Origin: UBA668 sp043721915
Lineage (GTDB): Bacteria > Actinomycetota > Acidimicrobiia > Acidimicrobiales > Ilumatobacteraceae
Assembly (NCBI GenBank): GCA_043721915.1
Contig: JAYSPV010000082.1
Coordinates: 1 to 64,000, forward strand
DNA length: 64,000 bases
Direction: 5' to 3'
Numbering within the stretch: the first letter of the stretch is position 1; the number at the start of each line of letters is the position of its first letter. The position numbers and the translations under genes were made by a program. A model generated the notes under the pieces. That model was given only the letters and a program-made list of their open reading frames with translations, was not told the origin of the DNA and ran no database searches. This document shows positions 17,038-25,949 of this stretch, piece by piece.

Positions 17038-19032
17038 TCAGCTGTCACCGTGGCGCTGGCGACCGAGGTCGACACCGCGCTGCAGGCTGGCGAGTGTGCT
17101 GCGCACTTCTTCTGCTGGGCGTGGCGCTGCGGCCTCCACCTGCATCGAGCCGAGCTCGGGCATCTGCGCACCACGGACACGGCGGGTGAGGCCGGATTGT
17201 GTGGTCAGCGGCTCGAGCGTCGGCAGGCCACCCGCAGGAGCCACCGCACCGGTGGACGCAGCCATCGGCGACGCCGGCATCATCGGTGTCAGCTGAGCAG
17301 GGACACCCGGCATGGGTGACTTCATGCTCGTCCACATCGCGTCGTCGCTCATCGCGGCGGGTGCGCGTTCCAGCAGCGGCGTGGCGCCGGCGGTCGACAC
17401 CGACAACGGCTCGGACAAGCGCCCGCTCACCGCGGGCACGTCCACCAGCTGACCGCCGCTGCCCGGAGCCGCAACGGCCTCCAGGATCGACTTCGGCAGG
17501 CGCACGATCGCTGTCACACCCGTGCCACCAGGAGTGGTGGTGAGCATCACCTTGATGTCATGACGGGCTGCGAGCCTGGCGACCACCTGGAACCCGAGCA
17601 TCTTGTTGCTCTCACGGTCGAACGACGACACCTGGTTGAGGCGACGGTTGGCGTCGGCGAGCTCGTCAGCCGTCATACCCAGGCCGTAGTCGAAGATTGC
17701 CAGCTGGTGGCCGTCGGGTACCGCACGACCAACGACGGTCACTGCGCTCGTGGGCGGCGAGAAGCTGGTCGCGTTCTCCATCAACTCGGCGAGCAGGTGG
17801 GCGACCTCGCTGGCGACCTGGCCCTGCACACCGATGTCGCCGAGGTCGGCGAGCTCGACCTGGCCGTAGTTCTCCACTTCGGAGAGTGCAGCACGCACGA
17901 CATCGCCGATGGCGACGACGGGTGCCCACAAGCGGGTCGGCTCGGCGCCGGCCAGCACGAGCAGCGACTGGGCATTTCGTCGCATGCGGGTGGTGAGGTG
18001 GTCGAGGCGGAACAGGTTGTCGAGTGCTTCCGGGTCGCGCTCGCCCTGCTCCAAGGTGGAGATGAAGCCGAGCGTACGACCGAGGAGGTTCTGGTTCCGG
18101 CGAGCGATGTTGACCAGGTTCTCGGACACGATGCGGCGGGCGATGGCCTGCTCGGCAGCGAGGTCCACGGCCGCGTCCTGTACGGAGTTGAACGATGCGC
18201 CGAGGTCGGCGAGCTCGTCGCGGCTTCCCACGTCGAACGTTGCGAGGTGCGGCACCGGGGCATCCGCCGGAAGGTCCTGCACCGCCTGCACGACGTCGGG
18301 AAGATCCTTGTTCGCCACCGACTTGGCCTGCTCTGCGAGCCGCCGGATCGGGCGGACGATCGAGCGGCGCACGAGGAACGACAGCAACAGCGTGAGGACC
18401 AGCAGGCCCAAGGTGGCAGCGCCGGCGAAAAGGATCACCTGGCCCACATAGGTGTCGGTGCTCTCCTCTCGACTGACCACTTCGGCTTCCGACCAGTCGA
18501 GCGCACGATCGACGCCGGTCTGCTGCAGGTTGTAGCGCCACTCCATCGAACGGATCACGCCCAGCACCTGCTGGGCGTCGCCGCTCTCGACCGCCGGCCT
18601 CAATTCGTCGTTCACTTGCTGGAAGAACTTGGTGCCGACGTTGCCACCCATCTCGTTGAGGCGAATGTCGACTCGCTCGTCGAGACCCTGTTGCGACCAG
18701 AACGCGATCGACTGCTCGAACCGGAGCTGCGCATCGTCGATGATTGCAAAGGTGCTACCGATCGCAGCGAGGCCGTCAGCCGTGAACCCGTCAGGCGAGG
18801 CGGCGAGCACACCGATGTGATTCACCTGAGCCCACGCCTCGAGCAGGCTGGCAGGAGGTGGCAGCACGTCGGCACGCAGGTCCTGCGCCTGCTTCAGTGC
18901 CTTGTACTCGTCGCCGCGCACACTGGAGCGCTGCAGAGCAACGTACCCCAGCGCGGCGAACGCAATCAGCGCCAGCAGTGGTACGGCAATGAGCATGTTC
19001 ACTCTGCCGCCGATCTTGAGTCGTCGTAGCAT
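17038..19032 (-). CDS. Conservon sensor kinase-like membrane protein (CvnA-like, nitrate/nitrite-sensor type)
   Basis: 664 residues. First membrane helix near 13-35, an extracytoplasmic helical sensor region to about 220, second helix about 222-247, then a HAMP-like RRSIVRPIRRLAEQAKSV, a helical linker, and a HATPase domain with ELMENATSFSPPTSAV (N box) and FDYGLGM. No usual His-box phosphoacceptor is visible, as in other conservon kinases, so output may be by conformation rather than phosphotransfer. The C-terminal 170 residues are Pro/Ala-rich and probably disordered. Start ATG follows GGAAGGGGCGG; a frame running 1,081 codons upstream covers the opposite gene and is rejected. Confidence 0.9.
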   Translation of the reverse strand: MLRRLKIGGRVNMLIAVPLLALIAFAALGYVALQRSSVRGDEYKALKQAQDLRADVLPPPASLLEAWAQVNHIGVLAASPDGFTADGLAAIGSTFAIIDDAQLRFEQSIAFWSQQGLDERVDIRLNEMGGNVGTKFFQQVNDELRPAVESGDAQQVLGVIRSMEWRYNLQQTGVDRALDWSEAEVVSREESTDTYVGQVILFAGAATLGLLVLTLLLSFLVRRSIVRPIRRLAEQAKSVANKDLPDVVQAVQDLPADAPVPHLATFDVGSRDELADLGASFNSVQDAAVDLAAEQAIARRIVSENLVNIARRNQNLLGRTLGFISTLEQGERDPEALDNLFRLDHLTTRMRRNAQSLLVLAGAEPTRLWAPVVAIGDVVRAALSEVENYGQVELADLGDIGVQGQVASEVAHLLAELMENATSFSPPTSAVTVVGRAVPDGHQLAIFDYGLGMTADELADANRRLNQVSSFDRESNKMLGFQVVARLAARHDIKVMLTTTPGGTGVTAIVRLPKSILEAVAAPGSGGQLVDVPAVSGRLSEPLSVSTAGATPLLERAPAAMSDDAMWTSMKSPMPGVPAQLTPMMPASPMAASTGAVAPAGGLPTLEPLTTQSGLTRRVRGAQMPELGSMQVEAAAPRPAEEVRSTLASLQRGVDLGRQRHGDS

Positions 19033-19216
19033 CGACCCGCCCCTTCCGTTCTGTGAACGAGGTCTCCCTACCCCGACCGGTTCCGGCTGCCTGGAACCTT
19101 GGCGACGGTTCATCGGTCCCGTCCGTGGGGAACTTGAGAGTTCCTTGGCAATTTCCTCAAGCTGCCCGCTTGATCGGCCGAAACCTCCGTGACGGATTGG
19201 AACGGGAGGTCTCTCA

Positions 19217-20533
19217 ATGGTGCGTAGCCAACTCAACTCATACAGCGGTGGTGACCCGATCTGGGGCTTTGTGACCCTCATCGGCAACGAACGCTTCACG
19301 GGCGAAGCCGTGGTGGGCATCGACCCGCGGGTTCGACTGTTCGCCGTGGACGGCAGCGTGTACTTCGCCGAACGCGAGGGCGATGCACCGATCAGCACCC
19401 GTCTGGTGAACTGCGGTGCGATCACGACCACACAACTGGAGCATGGCTCGGTGCGCATCGGCGACACCACCTCTCTCGCCCGTCTGTTCCAACGCGAGCC
19501 GGGAATCGATCGCGATGCCGTCGAGTTGACCATCTCAACCGCAACCGAGGCATTGATGGAGTCGGTCGCCAACAAGGCAGTCGGAATGCCCGAGGTGTTC
19601 CCCCTGCGCCACCACGCTTCGGGTATCCACCATTGGCTCCGAGTCTCCGCCGGGGCACCGACACCTGTCGCATTGCCTACGGCCGTGCCTGCCGCAGCGA
19701 CATCACCCACCACGGTCGAGGACCCGGCGCCGGAGCCAGCGTTGGTGCCTGTGGCGCAGCCCAGCTCGCAGCCACGGGTCACAGCGTTGACGTCGCTCGA
19801 GCCCGACTTCGGTTCCGAGACGGGTTCGCAGACGCAGACGCCCCACCCTGTCGCGGACGAAGTCGAGGCGAACGTCGCGACGGAAGTCGTCGCAGAAGTC
19901 GTGGCCGACGCGACGGTTACAGCCATCACGCCTTCATTCGACCCGTTTGCGGAGCCGGCCGGCAGCGACGACTTGTTGCCGGCCCTCACATCCTGGGCCG
20001 TCGCACAGGACGTGCCGGCGGCCGCAGAAGCAGCAACTGCAGACGATCTCCTCGCGGAACCGGTCGCCACCGCTCCGATCTCGGGCGCACTGCCGATGCT
20101 CACCACGTTCAGCAACATGGCACAGGGCAGGGCCATACACGTACCGAGTGTTGACACTGACGCCATTGAGGCCCAGCCGGCGGCGCCCTCCTCGATGCCG
20201 TCCCTCGGCTCGCTGACGCTACCGGTGCCGTTGCACGACGTGGCAGTGACTCCGGCACCTGCGGCCGCCGCACAGACCACCAACCTCTACGAACCGACGC
20301 CAGCGCCCGCCGGCTTGCCCAAGCTCGCTACCGCGACGATCTCGATGGACGACTTCTCCAACTCTGGCAGCGCCGGAGCATGGACAGGCCCCGGCCAGAG
20401 CGGCACGGCAGTCGGCATCTGGGAGATGGTCGACGACCTGATCGACGACGGCCGCAAGGGCGAGCAGGAACTGGTGGGCAGCGGCGGCGGCGAGAAGCGC
20501 GGCCGCGGATGGTTGCGTGGGCGCAAGGGCTGA
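19217..20533 (+). CDS. PATAN/DUF4388-like protein with long disordered region
   Basis: 438 residues. The N-terminal domain (about 10-110) contains WGFVTLIGNERFTGEAVVG, LFAVDGSVYFAERE and later helices TEALMESVANKA; the pattern resembles the DUF4388/PATAN domain found in bacterial GTPase and two-component regulators. Residues about 150-400 are Ala/Pro/Thr-rich and low complexity. A conserved-looking tail has VGIWEMVDDLIDDGRKGEQE and basic residues. Start follows GGGAGG. Divergent from the conservon kinase with a 184-nt gap, so probably co-regulated and working with it; function otherwise unknown. Confidence 0.75.
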   Translation: MVRSQLNSYSGGDPIWGFVTLIGNERFTGEAVVGIDPRVRLFAVDGSVYFAEREGDAPISTRLVNCGAITTTQLEHGSVRIGDTTSLARLFQREPGIDRDAVELTISTATEALMESVANKAVGMPEVFPLRHHASGIHHWLRVSAGAPTPVALPTAVPAAATSPTTVEDPAPEPALVPVAQPSSQPRVTALTSLEPDFGSETGSQTQTPHPVADEVEANVATEVVAEVVADATVTAITPSFDPFAEPAGSDDLLPALTSWAVAQDVPAAAEAATADDLLAEPVATAPISGALPMLTTFSNMAQGRAIHVPSVDTDAIEAQPAAPSSMPSLGSLTLPVPLHDVAVTPAPAAAAQTTNLYEPTPAPAGLPKLATATISMDDFSNSGSAGAWTGPGQSGTAVGIWEMVDDLIDDGRKGEQELVGSGGGEKRGRGWLRGRKG

Positions 20534-20539
20534 CCGCCG

Positions 20540-21157
20540 ATGACCGAGCCGTCGATGGACGACAAGATCGAACGCGTCGTCCACTCAGTTCTCGCTGCTG
20601 TCGATGCGCGGCTCGCCAAGGTCCGACACGAGGTGGAGCGATTGGCCCAGCACGTCGCGCAACGCGATGCGGAACTCTCGCGTCAACTCGCCGAGTTCGA
20701 TCAACGAATCGAGCGACACGCGAGCGACCCGCGTATGCAACCAACCGGCACCGACCCGTTGGCAGCACGGATGGAACAGGCCACGCAGGTGTTGTTGGAG
20801 CGCATCGAGGCGATGCATCAGCGCACGACGATCGCGACCAACGAACGATTCGCCAACGTGCACGCGACGATCGACCAACTCCGCGAAGGCCACCTCGCGG
20901 GCGTCGCAGTCCCTCAACCATTGCCGGGTCTCGAGGCGATGAGCGCCCCATTGCGCCTCGGCCCGATCACTGCGCAGCAGTTGGCAGTGGCGCCAGCGGC
21001 GTCGGTCCTCAGCCCGACCCGCGAGTCGCCCGTCGCTCCAGCGGAAGAGACCCCCGCGGCGCGCGATCCGCACAGCGAGACGATCGACCTCGGGCGTCTC
21101 GCGGACCTCCTGTCGGAACGCTTGGGCCACTTCGACCTACCGACGCAGCCCGGCTGA
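20540..21157 (+). CDS. Coiled-coil hypothetical protein
   Basis: 205 residues, unknown function. The first half is a long amphipathic coiled coil (VVHSVLAAVDARLAKVRHEV onward to about 120); the second half is Ala/Pro-rich; the end ETIDLGRLADLLSERLGHFDL may be a short interaction helix. Starts 6 nt after the PATAN-like gene, so the same operon. Probably a structural or polar-localisation partner of the neighbouring GTPase system, but this is inference from position only. Confidence 0.65.
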   Translation: MTEPSMDDKIERVVHSVLAAVDARLAKVRHEVERLAQHVAQRDAELSRQLAEFDQRIERHASDPRMQPTGTDPLAARMEQATQVLLERIEAMHQRTTIATNERFANVHATIDQLREGHLAGVAVPQPLPGLEAMSAPLRLGPITAQQLAVAPAASVLSPTRESPVAPAEETPAARDPHSETIDLGRLADLLSERLGHFDLPTQPG

Positions 21158-21202
21158 CGATGCGACGTCGCGCACGGTAGGAGCGCGGCCGAGCCTGCTG
21201 AT

Positions 21203-21208
21203 TACCGT
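21203..21208 (+). promoter_or_regulatory. Leaderless -10 element TACCGT of the DUF7064-like gene
   Basis: TACCGT, 7-nt spacer, ATG 21216. It overlaps an in-frame GTG at 21207, which argues against that GTG as start. Confidence 0.6.
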
Positions 21209-21215
21209 GGCGCGC

Positions 21216-22259
21216 ATGGCTGTACGGCTCGACCCCTCCGACGAACACATGCACGAGTTGGGGCCCGAGACCAACTTCAACGAGAGCATGTACATCAACT
21301 GCTTCGACCCTGTGCAACAGGTTGGCGGCTGGTTCCGCATCGGCAACCGCGCCAACGAGGGCTACGCGGAGATGACCGTCTGCCTCTACCTTCCGTCCGA
21401 CGCGGACGGCGGCCGGCGCAGCGTCGGCTTCATGTACAAGCGCCCGAGCATCTCCAACAACGATGCCTTCGACGCTGGCGGGCTGAAGTGGACGATGGTG
21501 ACGCCGTTCGAGGAACTGCGCATCGACTACACCGGAAAGGTGGTGCTGCTCGACGACCCCGAGCAGATGGCCAACCCGAAGGAAGCATTCACCAACAACC
21601 CGTACGCGGAGTGCGAAGTGCACATCACGTTCACCGGCCAAGGCAAGCCCAGCATGTTCGGCGGCGAGCCCGATACGCCCCACGAGGCGCCCGGCGAGGA
21701 GTTCGCCAAGGGTCACTACGAACAGCTCATCCAGGGAAGCGGCTCGATTCGCGTCGGCGATCGCGAGTGGGAGATCAGCGGGCATGGCCTGCGCGATCAC
21801 TCGTGGGGCCCGCGCTACTGGCAGGCACCGTGGTACTACCGCTGGCTTACCGCCAACGTGGATCCCGATTTCGGGTTCATGGCCAGCCGGGTGGCGAAGA
21901 AGGACGGCCCCGGCACCCGCGGCGGTTTCGTATGGGAGAACGGCACGATGCACTACTGCGATGACGTGAGCATCACCACCGAGACCCGTGGCGACGATCA
22001 GTACCACGAGCGGATCACCGGCCTGCTCCGTTCGTCACGGTCGGATCGCGAGTGGCAGTTCACCGGCGAGGTGATGGATCTGATCCCGCTGCGCAACCGT
22101 CGGCAAGATCCCGATGGCAACTGGCTGATGACCCGCATCAGCGAAGGCATGACGAAGTGGACCGTACAATCGGGCCCGTTCGAGGGACGCGTGGGCTACG
22201 GCCTCAGCGAGTACCTCGACCAGATCATCGACGGCAGCCCGGTGGGCATCGCCGAATAG
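21216..22259 (+). CDS. DUF7064/DUF7065-type (tocopherol cyclase-like fold) protein
   Basis: 347 residues, soluble. N-terminal half has NFNESMYINCFDPVQQVGGWFRIGNRANEG, a beta-sheet opening shared with lipocalin-like tocopherol-cyclase-fold proteins; the second half has ISGHGLRDHSWGPRYWQAPWYYRWLT, strongly conserved in a family of uncharacterised actinobacterial proteins often beside lipid or steroid catabolism genes. No catalytic motif is known. Length is normal for the family. The gene is isolated, with its own promoter. A role in binding or modifying a hydrophobic compound is a guess. Confidence 0.75.
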   Translation: MAVRLDPSDEHMHELGPETNFNESMYINCFDPVQQVGGWFRIGNRANEGYAEMTVCLYLPSDADGGRRSVGFMYKRPSISNNDAFDAGGLKWTMVTPFEELRIDYTGKVVLLDDPEQMANPKEAFTNNPYAECEVHITFTGQGKPSMFGGEPDTPHEAPGEEFAKGHYEQLIQGSGSIRVGDREWEISGHGLRDHSWGPRYWQAPWYYRWLTANVDPDFGFMASRVAKKDGPGTRGGFVWENGTMHYCDDVSITTETRGDDQYHERITGLLRSSRSDREWQFTGEVMDLIPLRNRRQDPDGNWLMTRISEGMTKWTVQSGPFEGRVGYGLSEYLDQIIDGSPVGIAE

Positions 22260-22267
22260 ACCCTTGA

Positions 22268-22699
22268 TCAGGCGATCGCCGTCACGCCCAGCTCGAACGT
22301 GCCGACTTGCTTGTCGAGGATGTAGATCGCCAGCCCGGTGATCGCGGCAGGGTCGAGTGGCGCAGCCTCCGGCAACGGATCGAGAAACCGCGAGGTGGCG
22401 ACGAAGTCCCCGAAGCGCAGCAGCTCGTTGAACTCGATGCCCGCGGTGAAGTGTTGGACGTACGAACCACCGCCCACCCGCAGCTGCAACAGGCAGGTCT
22501 TGCCGTCACCCGACCCGGCAACCTGGATGCCATCACGGCCCACCCAGGCCCCAGCGGGTAGGACGTCGGCGGGCGCGACGAGAGAGGCGAACCCGCCGTT
22601 GTTCTCGAGCGACAACTCCCCGCTGAACACCAGCGCTGCGTCGCGCCACGTCACTTCGCTGGTGGACTGGCCGCCCATCACCGGGTCGTTCACCGTCAC
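22268..22699 (-). CDS. CIA30-like protein, start unclear or 5' end damaged
   Basis: 143 residues from GTG 22699. VNDPVMGGQSTSEV near the start and LSLENNGGFASLVA match the NDxVMGGxS and xENNGGFAS blocks of the CIA30 (complex I intermediate-associated protein 30) family, a galactose-binding-like fold. In relatives a strand with a Phe/Glu (IRFETAD-like) precedes the first block; here that homologous-looking stretch continues in frame up to 22786, where a TGA lies, but it contains no ATG, GTG or TTG. Either a shortened protein is made or the 5' end has suffered a frameshift. No partner genes nearby; function unknown. Confidence 0.6.
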   Translation of the reverse strand: MTVNDPVMGGQSTSEVTWRDAALVFSGELSLENNGGFASLVAPADVLPAGAWVGRDGIQVAGSGDGKTCLLQLRVGGGSYVQHFTAGIEFNELLRFGDFVATSRFLDPLPEAAPLDPAAITGLAIYILDKQVGTFELGVTAIA

Positions 22700-22916
22700 C
22701 CAACCGTCGACGGCGTCGGCCGTCTCGAAGCGGATGAGCGCAGACCAGGCCTCCGCGGGGACGGTGCGAAATTTCGTCGGTCCTGGTCACAGCGGCGGCC
22801 CGCGAGGGGCATGGAACGCGAATCGGCGGAAGTTGGAACGCGGACCGCCGGCAGACACCCTGCCGTGTCGCCGCCCCAGCCTCAGGCGACTACCTGAATT
22901 CGGTACTGCCGCGTCC

Positions 22917-23561
22917 TCATGGCGTCTCGCGAAGTCCTGCGTCGCGGGCGATTCGGGCGGCTTCGTGTCGATCACTCACCTGGAGCTTGGTGAGAATGTG
23001 GGAGACGTGGTTACGGACGGTCTTTGGGCTGACGACAAGTTTGCGGGCGATGGCGGTGTTAGTGAGTCCGTTGGCCAACAGGGCGATGACGTCCCGCTCG
23101 CGGTCGGTGAGGACCGGAAGCGGCAGTGATGGGCTGCGGTCGGTGATGAAGGCGGCGAGGAGTCGTTCGGCAATTCCCGGACCGAAGATGGCGTCGCCGG
23201 CGGCGATGCCATAGATGGCGCGACTGAGTTCTTGTCGGTCGGCGCCCTTGAGGAGATAGCCACGCGCGCCGGCACGAATTGCGGCGAAGACAGCATCGGA
23301 ATCGTCGGTCATAGTCAGGATCAGGACAGACGTGCCCGGGTGAGCGGCGGTGATTGCGCGAGTGGCCTCGATCCCTGACTGTCCCGGCATCTGTAGGTCC
23401 ATGAGAACGACGTCGGGAAGGTGCTCGGCGACGACGTCGACTGCCTCGTTGCCGTCGGCGGCCTCGCCGACGACTTCTAGGCCGTCGATTTGAAGGGCGG
23501 CGCGAAGGCCGTCGCGAAAGATTGGGTGGTCATCGACGATCACTACCCGAAGCGCGGTCAT
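22917..23561 (-). CDS. NarL/FixJ-family response regulator
   Basis: 214 residues. Receiver domain: VVIVDDHPIFRDGL with the acidic pair, phospho-acceptor Asp in PDVVLMDLQMPG (near residue 53), Thr in ILTMTDD and Lys in GYLLKGA. LuxR-type helix-turn-helix at the C-terminus: LTDRERDVIALLANGLTNTAIARKL and SPKTVRNHVSHIL. A complete two-domain regulator of normal length. The ATG overlaps the histidine kinase stop (ATGA), so it is the partner of that kinase. The target genes cannot be told; the divergent small membrane gene is a candidate. Confidence 0.94.
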   Translation of the reverse strand: MTALRVVIVDDHPIFRDGLRAALQIDGLEVVGEAADGNEAVDVVAEHLPDVVLMDLQMPGQSGIEATRAITAAHPGTSVLILTMTDDSDAVFAAIRAGARGYLLKGADRQELSRAIYGIAAGDAIFGPGIAERLLAAFITDRSPSLPLPVLTDRERDVIALLANGLTNTAIARKLVVSPKTVRNHVSHILTKLQVSDRHEAARIARDAGLRETP

Positions 23562-25576
23562 CGGATCACCGGAAGGCAAGCGCGAATGGAGGTGCCCGAG
23601 GGCTGCACCGCCTCGATGATGAGCGACCCGCCGAGTTCGTCGGCCCGTTCTCGCATCGACACCAACCCGACGCCGATTGTGGATTCGTCGGGAATGCCGA
23701 CACCGTCATCGGCGATGCACAGCTCGACCGTGTCGTCATCAAGGATGAGCGTCAATCGGCAATTGGCGGCGTGGGCGTGCCGAACGACATTCGTGATCGC
23801 TTCGGAGGCGATGCGGTACAAGCCAACTTCGATTGCGGCGGGGAGTGGGCCGACCTCTGCGGGAAAGGTGACGCTCATTTGAAGACTGTTCAAGGCACCG
23901 GTGATGATGCCGATTTGAGAAACGAGCGCCGCCACAAGGCCGAGATCATCGAGTGCCGGGGGTCGCAGGTCCTGAGTCACGCGACGTACATCGTCGACCA
24001 TCAGCCGCATCTGCGTCTTCAGCTTCCCGGCGAGTTCGACTGCGTCGTCGGGCTTGGCGCTGATCATTTCGGCCAGCGCATCGAGTTGCAGGATCGATCC
24101 CGCCAGCGTCGGCCCGATGCCGTCATGCAGATCTCGGCGCAGTCGCCGACGTTCTTCCTCCCTGCTGCTCACCAGCCGTTGCCGGGCGTGTTGCAGAGCC
24201 TCAGTGATGGTCATGGTATGCACGACGGTCGCAGTCTGCCGTGCCACGTCGCAAAGCAGGCTCCGTTCGTCGCTAGTGAGGTCTTCGTCGCTCGACCGGT
24301 GACCGACCTTGAGAACGCCGAGGAGTTCGTGGTGGTGCACCATCGGAATCGTGCTCAGTCGGGCTGATGGTGAGCCATGGCAAATGGATCGATGCGAGGT
24401 GCTGTCGCTACTGAGCTCGAAGGCGATGTATGGAAGCCGCAGAGCCGTCGCGGTCGCTTCGGCAATGACGGCCATGGTTGCCTCCGGCGCAACGCTGTCC
24501 TCGAGGCGAGCGCCGATTTCGGTCAACACCGTGAAGGGTTCGCCGCGGCGTCCGAAGAGGAGTCGATCCACGCTGCGTTGGAGCCGGGCACGAAGCGGCC
24601 CGAGCGCAATGGCCACGAGCGAGGCCGCGATGATTGCCGGCAGCTGACCGGGGCCTGGAACCATGACCCCAACCACGGCAGAAATGAGCACGACCGCGGC
24701 GACCACGGTGATGCTCAGACCGACGTAGGCCGACGTCCGACGAAGGAAATCGCCCAGGTCATAGAGCCGATACTTCAAGATCGCGACAGCGATCGCGGCC
24801 GCGGTACCCGCCAATCCGATGACCTGGCCACCCATGAGCACAACATCGCGACCGGGGATGGGCAGGTAGATGGCGATTGCCAACGCCACAGGAATGACTG
24901 ACGCGGCCGCCGCCACCCATCGCAGTTGTTGGCGCTCGTCGCCGGTGGCGTGCCGGAACCGGCTGGCAGCGTCGACCACCGCTGCGACCGTGAACACGAC
25001 GATGACAAGTACGGCGGCAGTTGAGGCTGCCGACAACGCGCCTTTCAGTGCCTCGATCCCGAGCGGGTTCAAGATGGGCCGCACGCCCTTGCTCAAGCCG
25101 TCGAGATGATCGGGGGCGAACGCTTGGGCGGCCGCTAGCGCGACCAGCGCCGCGGCGCTCGCCCTGCCCAGCCTGCGAAGCGAACGGCGTTCGATCCGCC
25201 CGGTCGGAAACGTGGCGATCACGTAGGGGAGCAGCCCGATGGCCGGTATCACTATCCACGTCGCGAACCATGCGGCGGCACCGCCCATCGGGACGGAGCC
25301 CGGCCGGGTGCGCAGGCCGTAGACGGCCCACTCGTGCAGCAGCACGTACCCGCCGGCGAGAACGCCCGTCATTGTCAGCAGCCAGCCCACCCCGTTGGCC
25401 GGGCGCCGCCAAACCAGTAGTAAACCCACCAGCGGAAGCGTGAAGAAGGCCACTAAGAGGATCTGGTCCTCGGCGAGGACATTGCCGTTGGCGCGGCTGA
25501 GCGTGACGCCCGCGCCAGTGGTGCATGCCATCACGACCAGGCCCGTGACCGCGACCGCCCCCGAATATCGCCTCAT
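23558..25576 (-). CDS. Membrane histidine kinase (HisKA_3 type) with GAF domain
   Basis: 672 residues. The N-terminal half holds about nine hydrophobic helices (to about residue 320), resembling the multi-helix sensor part of DesK/NarX-like actinobacterial kinases. Next is a GAF-like domain (about 370-470), then the dimerisation/phosphorylation motif EEERRRLRRDLHDGIGPTLA with His in DLHDG, and an HATPase domain with SEAITNVVRHAHA (N box) and DDGVGIP (G1). The ATG chosen begins just before the first helix; upstream in-frame codons would cross the divergent promoter. Coupled to the response regulator. Signal unknown. Confidence 0.9.
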   Translation of the reverse strand: MRRYSGAVAVTGLVVMACTTGAGVTLSRANGNVLAEDQILLVAFFTLPLVGLLLVWRRPANGVGWLLTMTGVLAGGYVLLHEWAVYGLRTRPGSVPMGGAAAWFATWIVIPAIGLLPYVIATFPTGRIERRSLRRLGRASAAALVALAAAQAFAPDHLDGLSKGVRPILNPLGIEALKGALSAASTAAVLVIVVFTVAAVVDAASRFRHATGDERQQLRWVAAAASVIPVALAIAIYLPIPGRDVVLMGGQVIGLAGTAAAIAVAILKYRLYDLGDFLRRTSAYVGLSITVVAAVVLISAVVGVMVPGPGQLPAIIAASLVAIALGPLRARLQRSVDRLLFGRRGEPFTVLTEIGARLEDSVAPEATMAVIAEATATALRLPYIAFELSSDSTSHRSICHGSPSARLSTIPMVHHHELLGVLKVGHRSSDEDLTSDERSLLCDVARQTATVVHTMTITEALQHARQRLVSSREEERRRLRRDLHDGIGPTLAGSILQLDALAEMISAKPDDAVELAGKLKTQMRLMVDDVRRVTQDLRPPALDDLGLVAALVSQIGIITGALNSLQMSVTFPAEVGPLPAAIEVGLYRIASEAITNVVRHAHAANCRLTLILDDDTVELCIADDGVGIPDESTIGVGLVSMRERADELGGSLIIEAVQPSGTSIRACLPVIR

Positions 25577-25621
25577 CCAAGTCGAGTACACGCGTTCAGT
25601 ATCACCCCGTGAGCCCGTCGT

Positions 25622-25670
25622 GTCATGGGACGGTCCGACCCGATCGCGACGGGACATCTCGCCCCATGAC
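25622..25670. promoter_or_regulatory. Inverted repeat in the divergent region of kinase and small membrane gene
   Basis: GTCATGGG at 25622-25629 and CCCATGAC at 25663-25670, 8-bp arms 33 nt apart, in the 154-nt gap. Possible binding site of the response regulator; not proven. Confidence 0.35.
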
Positions 25671-25730
25671 GGCGGGACGCACTGTCGTGCACGCTGAGGG
25701 GAACATCTCAGTAACCCACCAGGAGGCTCC

Positions 25731-25949
25731 ATGAACAAGTTCCGTCCCATCCAGCTCGTCGTCACACTGGTTGCCATCGCGCTGGCATCGCTGGTCGGCT
25801 CAGTCCTTCTCGATCGCCACGCCGATTGGGGTGACCCGCGTCAGGTCGCGGCAAACCTCATCTGGATCGTCTTCCTGCTGTCGGTTCTCTCCCTCATCAT
25901 CGTCAGTGCCCGCCTTGTAGGCCGCCGAAAGAGCAGCGCGGTCCGATGA
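25731..25949 (+). CDS. Small two-helix membrane protein
   Basis: 72 residues. Helix 1 about 9-26 (VVTLVAIALASLVGSVLL), an outside loop with DRHADWGDP, helix 2 about 42-60 (LIWIVFLLSVLSLIIVSARL), then an Arg/Lys tail. The start has a near-perfect AGGAGG 5 nt before ATG, so it is well translated. Function unknown. Divergent to the histidine kinase with a 154-nt shared region, so it may be a regulon member or an accessory sensor subunit. Confidence 0.75.
   Translation: MNKFRPIQLVVTLVAIALASLVGSVLLDRHADWGDPRQVAANLIWIVFLLSVLSLIIVSARLVGRRKSSAVR

Noticed and set aside
17038..20283. Very long minus-strand reading frame of about 1,081 codons
   Set aside because: Only the part up to 19032 is a real gene (membrane kinase with a ribosome site); the rest is antisense to the PATAN-like gene and has no family features.
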